DNA of 64,000 nt from Actinomyces faecalis (GTDB taxonomy: Bacteria > Actinomycetota > Actinomycetes > Actinomycetales > Actinomycetaceae): the NCBI RefSeq assembly GCF_013184985.2, contig NZ_CP063418.1, positions 930,001 to 994,000 of the forward strand, written 5' to 3'. The position numbers were made by a program, and so were the translations under genes. Position 1 is the first letter of the stretch, and each line of letters opens with the position of its first letter. Below, piece after piece: positions 34,882-42,606 of the stretch. The notes under the pieces were generated by a model, which was not told the DNA's origin, did no database searches, and saw nothing but the letters and a program-made list of their open reading frames with translations.

Positions 34882-37374
34882 ATGACGATTGATGGAGACA
34901 CCACCATGACAAGCGATGTCGACTGGCTCAACAGGAGCCTGAGTGACAGCGAGAGGGCAGCCGCGCTCCTCGCGGTGATGAGTACTGAGGAGAAGCTGAG
35001 TCAGCTACAGTGCATCTTTCCTCGGCAGTGCTCCTCAGAGCTTGACTCCTCGGACTTGCTCGCACGTACTCCTTTAGGCGTCGGACACGTCACGACGCTG
35101 GAGATGAGACAGCTCACCAGCCTGGACGAGACGGCTGAGTTCCAAAGAACCGTCCAGAGGCAGGTGATTGACCGCCAGCCGCACGGCGTCCCGGCGATCT
35201 TCCACATGGAGGCTCTCGACGGCGCCTACCTACCTGGCGCGGTGTCCTTCCCAAACGCGATCGGGCGAGGGGCGTCGTTCGATCCCGACCTTGAGGAAGA
35301 GCTGGGACAGATCGTTTCCGCCCAGGAGCGTGCTGTAGGCATCACCTACTCGATGGCTCCGGTCCTCGACATTGCGCGGGACCCACGGATGGGACGTTTC
35401 GGGGAGGCCTACGGTGAGGACCCGACCCTGTCCGGTGTCATGGGGGCCGCGCTGACGCGTGGTATCCAGGCCTGTGACGGCAGCGGGCGACGCTCTGACG
35501 CCGTCGCAAAGCACTTCCTCGGCTTTCACGGATCCGAGGGGGGTATTCACGGCACGCACGCGAGCATCGGGTCGCGTCTCCTTCGTGAGGTCTACGCCAA
35601 ACCGTTCCAGGCCGCGATCAACAGTGGGCTCAAGGGCGTAATGCCCTGCTACAACTCGGTCAACGGCGAAGTGGTCTCTGGATCTCGAAGGCTCCTGACC
35701 GGGCTCCTGCGCGAGGAGATGGGATTTGAGGGCACCACGGTTGCCGATTACGGGGCGATCGGGAACATGCACTTGTTCCAGCGCACGGCTGAGACCTTCG
35801 CCGACGCAGGCCAGCAGGCGCTTGAAGCCGGTCTGGACGTGGAGTGGCACGAGATCCAGGGGTTTGACGAGGAGCTGGCCGAGCGTATCCGTACGGGTCT
35901 GGTTGACATGAGGGTGCTCGACGCCGCGGTGCTTCGTGTACTGACTGCAAAGTTCCGGATGGGCCTGTTTGAGGACCCGTACGCGTGGCAAGGTGAGCAA
36001 CTGCGGGAGCCGTTCAGTGGTGACGCTGACACCAGAGCCAGGAAGGCCTCGTTGCAGTCGGCTCGCGAGTCCATCGTGCTGCTCAGGAACGACGGCGTTC
36101 TTCCCCTGGGCTCGGGTGCTTCTCAGAGCATGGCCAGGATCCTGGTCGTTGGGCCCCAGGCCGTGAACGCGCGGTTCTTCTTCGCCGGATACTCCCACTT
36201 GTCAATGGCGGAAGGGGTCCTTGCTGCTCGCAAGTCCATGGCTGGCACGATTGACACCGGGGCGCAGCAGGCCACGGGGTACCCGACCGTCCCTGGGACT
36301 CTCATCCAGAGTGACGAGACGGCTGAGTTCGACGCCCTCCTGGAGACCTTCCACGCGGGGACGCCGACCCTGGTAGAAGAGCTGATCCGTCGTCTGCCAG
36401 ATAGCGAGGTGCGCTGGGCACGGGGCTATGAGATTGCAGGGGATAGCCAGTCCTCGTGGGGCGAGGCCCTGGAGGCAGCCCGTGACAGCGACCTGGTCAT
36501 CTGCGTTCTCGGAGGCAAGAACGGCACAGGCTCGATCGCGTCGATGGGCGAAGGAGTCGACTCGACCACCGTGACGCTGCCCCCGACCCAGGAGGGCTTC
36601 TTACGTGAACTTGCTGCTCTTGACATACCGGCTGTTGGCATCCATCTTGACGGTCGTCCTGTCTCATCGGACCAGGCTGACCAGATGAGCGCGCTCGTGG
36701 AGGCGTGGAACCCGGCGGAAGCAGGGGCGCAGGCTGTCGTCGACGTCCTGGTAGGCGAGGTGAACCCAAGCGGGCGGCTACCAGTTTCTGTCGCCCGTAG
36801 CGCAGGACAGGTCCCGGTCTACTACAACCACCCCAACGGCTCGCAGTGGCACCAGGGTGCCTCGGTCGGCTTCCCCGAGTACGTGGACATGCCTCATACC
36901 CCGCGCTACCCCTTCGGGCACGGTCTGAGCTACACCACGTTCGCGTACTCGGACCTGGTTCCTTCCGCTCCCCAGGTTGAGCCGGGTCAGATCGTGACGG
37001 TGAGCGTGACGGTGATGAACACCGGCGACCGTGTCGGCACAGAAGTGGTTCAGCTCTATGCGACGGACAGCTACGCCTCGATGAGCCGCCCGGTGCAGGA
37101 GCTCATCGGGTTCCAGCGCGTGCGTCTTGAGCCCGGGGAGCAGGCTGAGGTCTGTTTCGAGGTCAGCCCTGAGCTCATGGCGTTTCTTGACCGAGAGATG
37201 GCGTGGGTAGTGGAAGGAGGGGCTCTGGACCTGCGTGTCGGTTCCTCCAGCGAGGACGTGCGCGCTGCGACAACGCTGCAGGTTGTGGGGAGCGCTGTCG
37301 TCGACCCGCGGCGCCGTCCATTGCACGCCTCTGCCCAGGTTCGCCAGGTTCGTGGAGAGGACGGACGGGCATGA
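34882..37374 (+). CDS. GH3 beta-glycosidase
   Basis: An 830-residue GH3 enzyme with the full domain order. The TIM-barrel domain carries APVLDIARDPRMGRFGEAYGEDP, AKHFLGFHGSEGG and the nucleophile block TTVADYGAI, where ADY replaces the common SDW. The alpha/beta-sandwich domain has SRESIVLLRNDGVLPL-like sequence near residue 395. The C-terminal fibronectin-III-like domain follows YPFGHGLSYTTF. Beta-glucosidase, xylosidase and galactosidase are all possible. ATG 34882 is used, but ATG 34906, with GGAG eight bases upstream, may be the true start. No signal peptide. Confidence 0.88.
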   Translation: MTIDGDTTMTSDVDWLNRSLSDSERAAALLAVMSTEEKLSQLQCIFPRQCSSELDSSDLLARTPLGVGHVTTLEMRQLTSLDETAEFQRTVQRQVIDRQPHGVPAIFHMEALDGAYLPGAVSFPNAIGRGASFDPDLEEELGQIVSAQERAVGITYSMAPVLDIARDPRMGRFGEAYGEDPTLSGVMGAALTRGIQACDGSGRRSDAVAKHFLGFHGSEGGIHGTHASIGSRLLREVYAKPFQAAINSGLKGVMPCYNSVNGEVVSGSRRLLTGLLREEMGFEGTTVADYGAIGNMHLFQRTAETFADAGQQALEAGLDVEWHEIQGFDEELAERIRTGLVDMRVLDAAVLRVLTAKFRMGLFEDPYAWQGEQLREPFSGDADTRARKASLQSARESIVLLRNDGVLPLGSGASQSMARILVVGPQAVNARFFFAGYSHLSMAEGVLAARKSMAGTIDTGAQQATGYPTVPGTLIQSDETAEFDALLETFHAGTPTLVEELIRRLPDSEVRWARGYEIAGDSQSSWGEALEAARDSDLVICVLGGKNGTGSIASMGEGVDSTTVTLPPTQEGFLRELAALDIPAVGIHLDGRPVSSDQADQMSALVEAWNPAEAGAQAVVDVLVGEVNPSGRLPVSVARSAGQVPVYYNHPNGSQWHQGASVGFPEYVDMPHTPRYPFGHGLSYTTFAYSDLVPSAPQVEPGQIVTVSVTVMNTGDRVGTEVVQLYATDSYASMSRPVQELIGFQRVRLEPGEQAEVCFEVSPELMAFLDREMAWVVEGGALDLRVGSSSEDVRAATTLQVVGSAVVDPRRRPLHASAQVRQVRGEDGRA

Positions 37375-39134
37375 GAATGATGGACAGCCAGACGCCTGTC
37401 CGCGCGGTTCTGGCCTCGGCACAGGCCCGGACGGTTGTGGCAGCCAAGGTAGAGGGATTCGGGCAGGGGGAGGACCTTGCCTCGCAGCACCCTGAGTTTC
37501 CTATCGGCGTGATTCTCGGCATAGAGCTTGGACACTCCAGCCCCGCCTGCCTAGAGGTCCTGGACAGTCTCAGCACTCTTGAGGACCCGACACCTCTACC
37601 CCGACGCCGACCTGCACGCCGGTTACGGACGCTGAGTCCGCAGCAGGCTCTCTCGGCTCGTCTGACGTGCCCTCAGGGAGGGCGGGTCTGGGAACCGGTC
37701 GACGTCGTCGTGGAGCTCCCCGGAGCCGGGAACCTCCTGCGAGACCTCGAGGCCGGTAGCGCGGTCCGTCTCACGGCTACAGGACCGCTGCGAGAAGGTA
37801 CACCTACCGTGCGTCGCGCTACGGCGTTCTACGACCGTGGAGACTTCCTGGTGATGAGGTTCCTGCCTGACACGGCTGGGACGTGGACGGTTGACGTCAC
37901 GGGGCTCAGCGAGGCCGGGGCCCTGAGAGCACAGGTGGAGGTCGGGGCGCCTGCTCCTGGTGAGCACGGCCCGGTTGTCGCGAGCGGCACACGTTTCGAG
38001 CACGTGGACGGCACTGCTTACACGCCGATCGGTACTACTGCCTACGCCTGGATCCACTCCGGTGAGCAGACTCGTCGCCAGACGCTTCGCACGCTCGAGA
38101 TGGCCGGCTTCAACAAGATCCGGATGTGTGTCTTCCCCAAGCACTACGACTACAACCGGGCGGCGCCGGAGTCCGTTCCGTTCCTCTCGGCAGGACCAGG
38201 ACAGACCCAGTGGGACTGGGACGCGTTCAACGCTGAGTTCTTTGACAAGCTTGAGGGTTGTGTCCGGGAGCTGGGACGTCTGGGAGTCGTCGCCGACCTG
38301 ATTCTCTTCCACCCGTATGACAGATGGGGATTCTCCACGATGTCTCCGGACGTGGACGAGTCCTACCTCCGGCATGTGGTGCGCCGGCTGTCGGCCTTCC
38401 CAAACGTCTTCTGGTCGCTGGCTAACGAGTACGAGCTGGTCACGGCCAAGAGGCCTGCTGACTGGGAGAGGTTTGGTCAGATCGTCTGCGAGGAGGACGG
38501 AGCCGGGCATCCGATCGGGGTCCACAACATCACTGACGCCTTCGATGCCACGGTCGACTGGGTGACACACGTCTCCTTCCAAGGCGGTGGTGACACGGTG
38601 GGGCAGAAGATCGATGAGCTGGCCACGCGCTTCGGAAAGCCTGTCGTGATCGACGAGTATGGGTATGAAGGCAACCTGGAGTTCGGGTGGGGCAACCTGA
38701 CCGCTCAGGAGGAGCTGAGACGCTTCTGGATCGGGATCCTTCGTGGGGCGGGCATGACCCACGGTGAGACCTACTACAGCGATGACGGCATCTGGTGGGC
38801 GAACGGAGGACGGCTCAAGGGAGAGGCGTGGAAGCGAATCGCCTTCCTACGGCAGTTTGTTGACGCTGCTCCACACGGCTTCCTGACCCCTGTACGAGGT
38901 GGGGACGACTCGAGCTACGTCGCCGAGGACGGTGAGGACTACCGCCTGATCTACATGGGGAGGTCTCAGCCTCATCGTTGGCGGCTCCGGGTCCCGCAGG
39001 GACGGATAGCGAGTATCGATCTCATTGACACCTGGGCGATGACGATTGAGACCGTCTTGTCTGAGGCCCAAGGACAGGTGGAGGTCGCGCTCCCGTCCCG
39101 GCCGTGGATGGCGATCAGGGTGCGTTGCTCCTGA
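37371..39134 (+). CDS. DUF5060/DUF4038-type glycosidase
   Basis: A 587-residue protein and the last gene of the importer operon, overlapping the GH3 stop by four bases. Residues about 100-190 resemble a DUF5060 beta-sandwich (WEPVDVVVELPGAG, DFLVMRFLPDTAGTW). The rest is a TIM barrel related to the DUF4038 group, with IGTTAYAWIHSG, TLEMAGFNKIRMCVFPKHY, NVFWSLANEYEL (candidate acid/base Glu) and PVVIDEYGYEG (candidate nucleophile Glu). Some DUF4038 relatives are apiosidases (GH140), so a branched-sugar activity is possible but not shown. No signal peptide. The first 95 residues are unusual and not recognised. Confidence 0.75.
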   Translation: MRMMDSQTPVRAVLASAQARTVVAAKVEGFGQGEDLASQHPEFPIGVILGIELGHSSPACLEVLDSLSTLEDPTPLPRRRPARRLRTLSPQQALSARLTCPQGGRVWEPVDVVVELPGAGNLLRDLEAGSAVRLTATGPLREGTPTVRRATAFYDRGDFLVMRFLPDTAGTWTVDVTGLSEAGALRAQVEVGAPAPGEHGPVVASGTRFEHVDGTAYTPIGTTAYAWIHSGEQTRRQTLRTLEMAGFNKIRMCVFPKHYDYNRAAPESVPFLSAGPGQTQWDWDAFNAEFFDKLEGCVRELGRLGVVADLILFHPYDRWGFSTMSPDVDESYLRHVVRRLSAFPNVFWSLANEYELVTAKRPADWERFGQIVCEEDGAGHPIGVHNITDAFDATVDWVTHVSFQGGGDTVGQKIDELATRFGKPVVIDEYGYEGNLEFGWGNLTAQEELRRFWIGILRGAGMTHGETYYSDDGIWWANGGRLKGEAWKRIAFLRQFVDAAPHGFLTPVRGGDDSSYVAEDGEDYRLIYMGRSQPHRWRLRVPQGRIASIDLIDTWAMTIETVLSEAQGQVEVALPSRPWMAIRVRCS

Positions 39135-39183
39135 CCAGGGCTGAGGGGCGTGTGGTCCGTGCACTCGCGCGCCTCTCAGAGTC

Positions 39184-40872
39184 TCAGCCTCGCTGAAGCA
39201 GGTGGAAGTCCCAGCTGAAGACCTCGCCGTCGCTGGCTCCCTCGGGCGCCTCGGGCCCGCCGTAGGTACGGCCGGTGCGCGAGAGCGCCCACGGCCGCCA
39301 TCCGGGGTCGCCGTGACGAAGGAGTTCCACCCAGTCGGCGTGTGCCGCCGTCGCCAGGGCCTGCGGACGGTGCGGGCCCTGGACGGCGTCGGCATGAGGG
39401 TGGGTTAGGCAGTCGAAGACGAAGGGGACCTCCTGGCAGTGCCCGGCCAGGCCCGCGCCCGGTCCCGGGACCGTCGAGCCCCAGGCGAAGTCGTAGAGCC
39501 AGGTCCTTCCTGCTGCCTCCCGCTCCTCAGCGCGCAGACGCACCACCTCTAGCGCAGGCAGCCGGAAGAGATAGTCGGAGATGACCTGTCCCGCACCCAC
39601 GAGATCGGCGTCGGGGCGCCCCGAGAGCTCGGGATAGGCTGCGTGAAAGGCCTCGACCTCGACCGGCTCCAGGCCGGCTTCGGCCAGCAGGCGGTCCACG
39701 CTCACCTGCTCCGCGCCACCGCACAGCCGCGCCAGGGGCTCGGCCAGTGCGTGACCGATGAGCGTCATCTCATGGGTCACCCCGCCAATGAGCAGCGGGA
39801 CCTGGTGACCGGCCCCGGCGCGCACAGCCTCGAAGGTCGACCGTGGCAGGACCTCTCCGTCGACCACCGGCATGAAGGTACGTGACATCGTGCGAGGCAG
39901 CCGCAGGAAGGGCGCCAGCCCTTCAGGACCCAGGTCGATGTCAAAGAGCGGGAACTCGGTGCCTAGCATGGCTGCGACGTCGAGCACCGCTTCCTCGCTC
40001 AGGCTGCGCCAGCCAGCCAGGGTGGCTGGCACGCCAGCGATCTCGGCCCCGCGCAAGGCCACGGCACGAGCGTCGGCGACCGTGGCCGCCGTCGTCCCAC
40101 CGGACTGGCAGATCGCGGCGCTGAACAGGCCACGAGCGCCTGGAGCGGTCAGCAGCGCGAGCACGCTCGCTCCGCCCGCGCTCTGGCCGGCGATGGTGAC
40201 GCGCTCTGGGTCCCCGCCAAAGGCGGCGATATTCTCACTCACCCACTCCAGCGCCATGACCTGGTCCAGGATGCCGCGGTTGACCGGTGCGTCGGAGTCC
40301 GGCACCCAGCCGAAGCCATCCATGCCCAGGCGGTAGGACAGGCTGACCGTCACCACTCCGTCACGGTTGAAGGCTGCGCCGTCGTAGTACGGGCTGTTAT
40401 GGCTGCCGGCGAAGAAGCCGCCGCCGTGGATCCACACCAGGACCGGTAGCCGGGCCTCCGAGGCGGGATCAGGAGTGAAGACGTTGAGGTTGAGGACCTC
40501 CTCACCGCTCACGCTGGGCTCAGGGATCGCGGTGGTCACCCCGAAGGGGCGACGCTGAGGCGTGGGACCGGGTATAGCCGCCTCACGTACGCCCTGCCAG
40601 TGCTTGGCGCGCACGGGTGCCATGAAGCGTCGCGGGCCCACCGGCGCCTGAGCGTAGGGGATGTTGTAGAAGGCTGCCGAGCGGTCGTAGGTCGCGGGTG
40701 CGGCGCCGGGCGGGACCGCGACCTGACGCCAGACCCCACGCAGGGTGCCGGCTGGCGCGCTGACCACGGGGCCCGTCTCGCCGGTGGGGACGGCGATCGG
40801 GGTGGAGGCGGGGTGGATCGCCCAGGCGGGTGACGCCGTGGTGGAGCGGTCGGTGAGCGGTGGCTGGGTCAT
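39184..40872 (-). CDS. Type-B carboxylesterase
   Basis: A 562-residue esterase of the cholinesterase/para-nitrobenzyl-esterase family. The N-terminal SAPAGTLRGV and FYNIPYAQAPVGPRRF match the family opening. LVWIHGGGFFAGS forms the oxyanion hole, and GQSAGGAS holds the nucleophile Ser231. The acid and His follow in the C-terminal half (HCQEVPFVF). No signal peptide. It lies downstream of GH43 (2) and GH78 (3) on the same strand with a 113-base gap, so it may belong to that unit and remove acyl groups from imported sugars or aglycones. Confidence 0.88.
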   Translation of the reverse strand: MTQPPLTDRSTTASPAWAIHPASTPIAVPTGETGPVVSAPAGTLRGVWRQVAVPPGAAPATYDRSAAFYNIPYAQAPVGPRRFMAPVRAKHWQGVREAAIPGPTPQRRPFGVTTAIPEPSVSGEEVLNLNVFTPDPASEARLPVLVWIHGGGFFAGSHNSPYYDGAAFNRDGVVTVSLSYRLGMDGFGWVPDSDAPVNRGILDQVMALEWVSENIAAFGGDPERVTIAGQSAGGASVLALLTAPGARGLFSAAICQSGGTTAATVADARAVALRGAEIAGVPATLAGWRSLSEEAVLDVAAMLGTEFPLFDIDLGPEGLAPFLRLPRTMSRTFMPVVDGEVLPRSTFEAVRAGAGHQVPLLIGGVTHEMTLIGHALAEPLARLCGGAEQVSVDRLLAEAGLEPVEVEAFHAAYPELSGRPDADLVGAGQVISDYLFRLPALEVVRLRAEEREAAGRTWLYDFAWGSTVPGPGAGLAGHCQEVPFVFDCLTHPHADAVQGPHRPQALATAAHADWVELLRHGDPGWRPWALSRTGRTYGGPEAPEGASDGEVFSWDFHLLQRG

Positions 40873-40985
40873 GGTGGGTCCTCGTGAGTGGTTGAGCAGG
40901 GTGCGTCCGTGCCAGGGCGGACGACGACGCCAAGCTCCACTGTAGGAGCGCGGCGCCGTCGGGCGGCTGCGTGGGGCAGTGCGTG

Positions 40986-42545
40986 CTAGGCCGTGGTGTA
41001 GGTCAGCGACCGGATACGGGTGCGGCCAGCCAGCGCGCGCACCCCGATCATGCGGCCGGTGAAGCCACCGGCTACCTCGCTGGACAGGAGGCGGCCGTCC
41101 AGACGACCCAGCTCGTGGGCGCCCTCGTCGTCACTGAGGCCGAGGATGAGGGTGTCAGGCACCTGCGAGCCGAAGAAGCCGGGCTCGGGTGGCTCTGCTC
41201 GCGCCCACAGGCGCACCGGGCCCGCAGCCGGGAGCGCCGGGCCGAGCTGCTGGGACAGGTCCAGGACCGTGGCGAGCGCGCAGACTCGACTGTCCTGCCA
41301 TCGCACGGCCACGTGGTGCTCAGGGGAGAGGTACACGCACATCTCGGCGACGGCTCCTGCCTCCGGCTCCAGGAGCGCCTCGGCGCGCCACTGCTCGTCG
41401 CGCACGCGGGCGCACAGCAGCGGCGCCGGGAGGGTCGCGTCCTGCGGGCCGGTCATGGCGAGGACGCCGTCCTCGTCCCGGCAGAGCGCGGTGCGTGCCA
41501 GGCCGCCGGGAGAGACCCAGCGGTCATCCAGGTCCCAGGGCTCGTCCCCGCTGGCCACAGGGCCTGCCGAGCCGGCAAAGGTGTCAGTGAAGGAGCGGTC
41601 AGTGGCCGCCTCCTGGTCCCGCACGGCCTGCTCATAGCGGGACTCGTCGACCTCGGGCCAGTCCCCGTCCCAGTCCACGCCGACCACGAAGGTCTCGCGG
41701 CCGTTGAGGTGGTAGCCGGGGAAGGGCTCACGCTGGCGGATACCCAGGTGGACCATCGCGAAGCGTGTGCCCTCCCAGGTCTCGTCACCCTCCAGCGGCA
41801 CCAGGTCGGCGTGGCCGGTCGCCTGGACTGGGTGGTCGGTCGAGCGGTGGGTGAGGACGGGACCCACCGGATGGGGCTCCCACGGCCCGGTCAGCTCGCG
41901 CGAACGGGCCATGGTCACGCAGTGCCCGACGCCGGTCCCGCCCTCGGCCAGCAGCAGGTACCACCACCCGTGACGGCGGTAGAGGTGCGGCCCCTCGGGG
42001 TCACGCATGCCTGTTCCCTGCCACAGGGCCACGGGCTCGCCCAGGCGCCTCCCGGTGGTGGGATCGATGGGCACGGAGGTGATCGTGGAGGTCACGGCGC
42101 CGTCGGCGAAGGAGACGGCCCGCCAGGTGAGGTAGCAGGTGCCTTCCTCGTCCCAGGCCAGGTCCGGGTCGATGCCGGGGGTGTCGGGGACCAGGACAGG
42201 ATCGGACCAGCCGGCCTCAGGGTCGGTGGTAGTGACGATCCGCTGCCCCATGGGCTCCTGGCCCATGTTGGTGACCACCAGGTAGAAGGTGCCCTCGTGG
42301 TGGCGGATCGTGGGGGCGAAGGTGCCCTGGGAGCCGGCGTCGGCCTGTGGTAGCGGGAGGGCCGAGGGGCGCTCGTAGGCGTGCCCCACCTGCTCCCAGA
42401 TCACCAGGTCGCCCGAGCGGTGGACCGGGACGCCGGGCAGGTACTCAAAGCTGGAGCTGGCCAGCCAGTAGGTTCCCTGTACGCGGCAGATGGAGGGATC
42501 GGGGTAGAAGCCGGGCAGGACCGGCAGGGTGTTGAACGCGTTCAT
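40986..42545 (-). CDS. GH43 glycosidase (2), xylosidase/arabinofuranosidase type
   Basis: A 519-residue GH43 enzyme. PVLPGFYPDPSICRV at the N-terminus holds the catalytic base Asp, GIDPDLAWDEEG the transition-state Asp, and RDPEGPHLYRRHGWWYL the acid Glu. After about residue 320 comes a second beta-sandwich domain, as in many GH43 beta-xylosidases and arabinofuranosidases. No signal peptide. ATG 42545 is chosen; GAGGAA lies upstream. It follows GH78 (3) by 61 bases, with a hairpin between them that could reduce read-through. Confidence 0.9.
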   Translation of the reverse strand: MNAFNTLPVLPGFYPDPSICRVQGTYWLASSSFEYLPGVPVHRSGDLVIWEQVGHAYERPSALPLPQADAGSQGTFAPTIRHHEGTFYLVVTNMGQEPMGQRIVTTTDPEAGWSDPVLVPDTPGIDPDLAWDEEGTCYLTWRAVSFADGAVTSTITSVPIDPTTGRRLGEPVALWQGTGMRDPEGPHLYRRHGWWYLLLAEGGTGVGHCVTMARSRELTGPWEPHPVGPVLTHRSTDHPVQATGHADLVPLEGDETWEGTRFAMVHLGIRQREPFPGYHLNGRETFVVGVDWDGDWPEVDESRYEQAVRDQEAATDRSFTDTFAGSAGPVASGDEPWDLDDRWVSPGGLARTALCRDEDGVLAMTGPQDATLPAPLLCARVRDEQWRAEALLEPEAGAVAEMCVYLSPEHHVAVRWQDSRVCALATVLDLSQQLGPALPAAGPVRLWARAEPPEPGFFGSQVPDTLILGLSDDEGAHELGRLDGRLLSSEVAGGFTGRMIGVRALAGRTRIRSLTYTTA

Positions 42546-42564
42546 CACTGCTTCCTCGCTGTGA

Positions 42565-42594
42565 CGGCCTGGCCCAGGACGCTGGGCCAGGCCG
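42565..42594 (-). terminator. 12-bp hairpin between GH78 (3) and GH43 (2)
   Basis: Perfect arms 42565-42576 and 42583-42594 with a 6-base loop lie in the 61-base gap between the two genes. It may terminate or only attenuate transcription into the GH43 gene, for which no separate promoter is evident. Confidence 0.65.
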
Positions 42595-42606
42595 TAGGCG
42601 TGAGAG

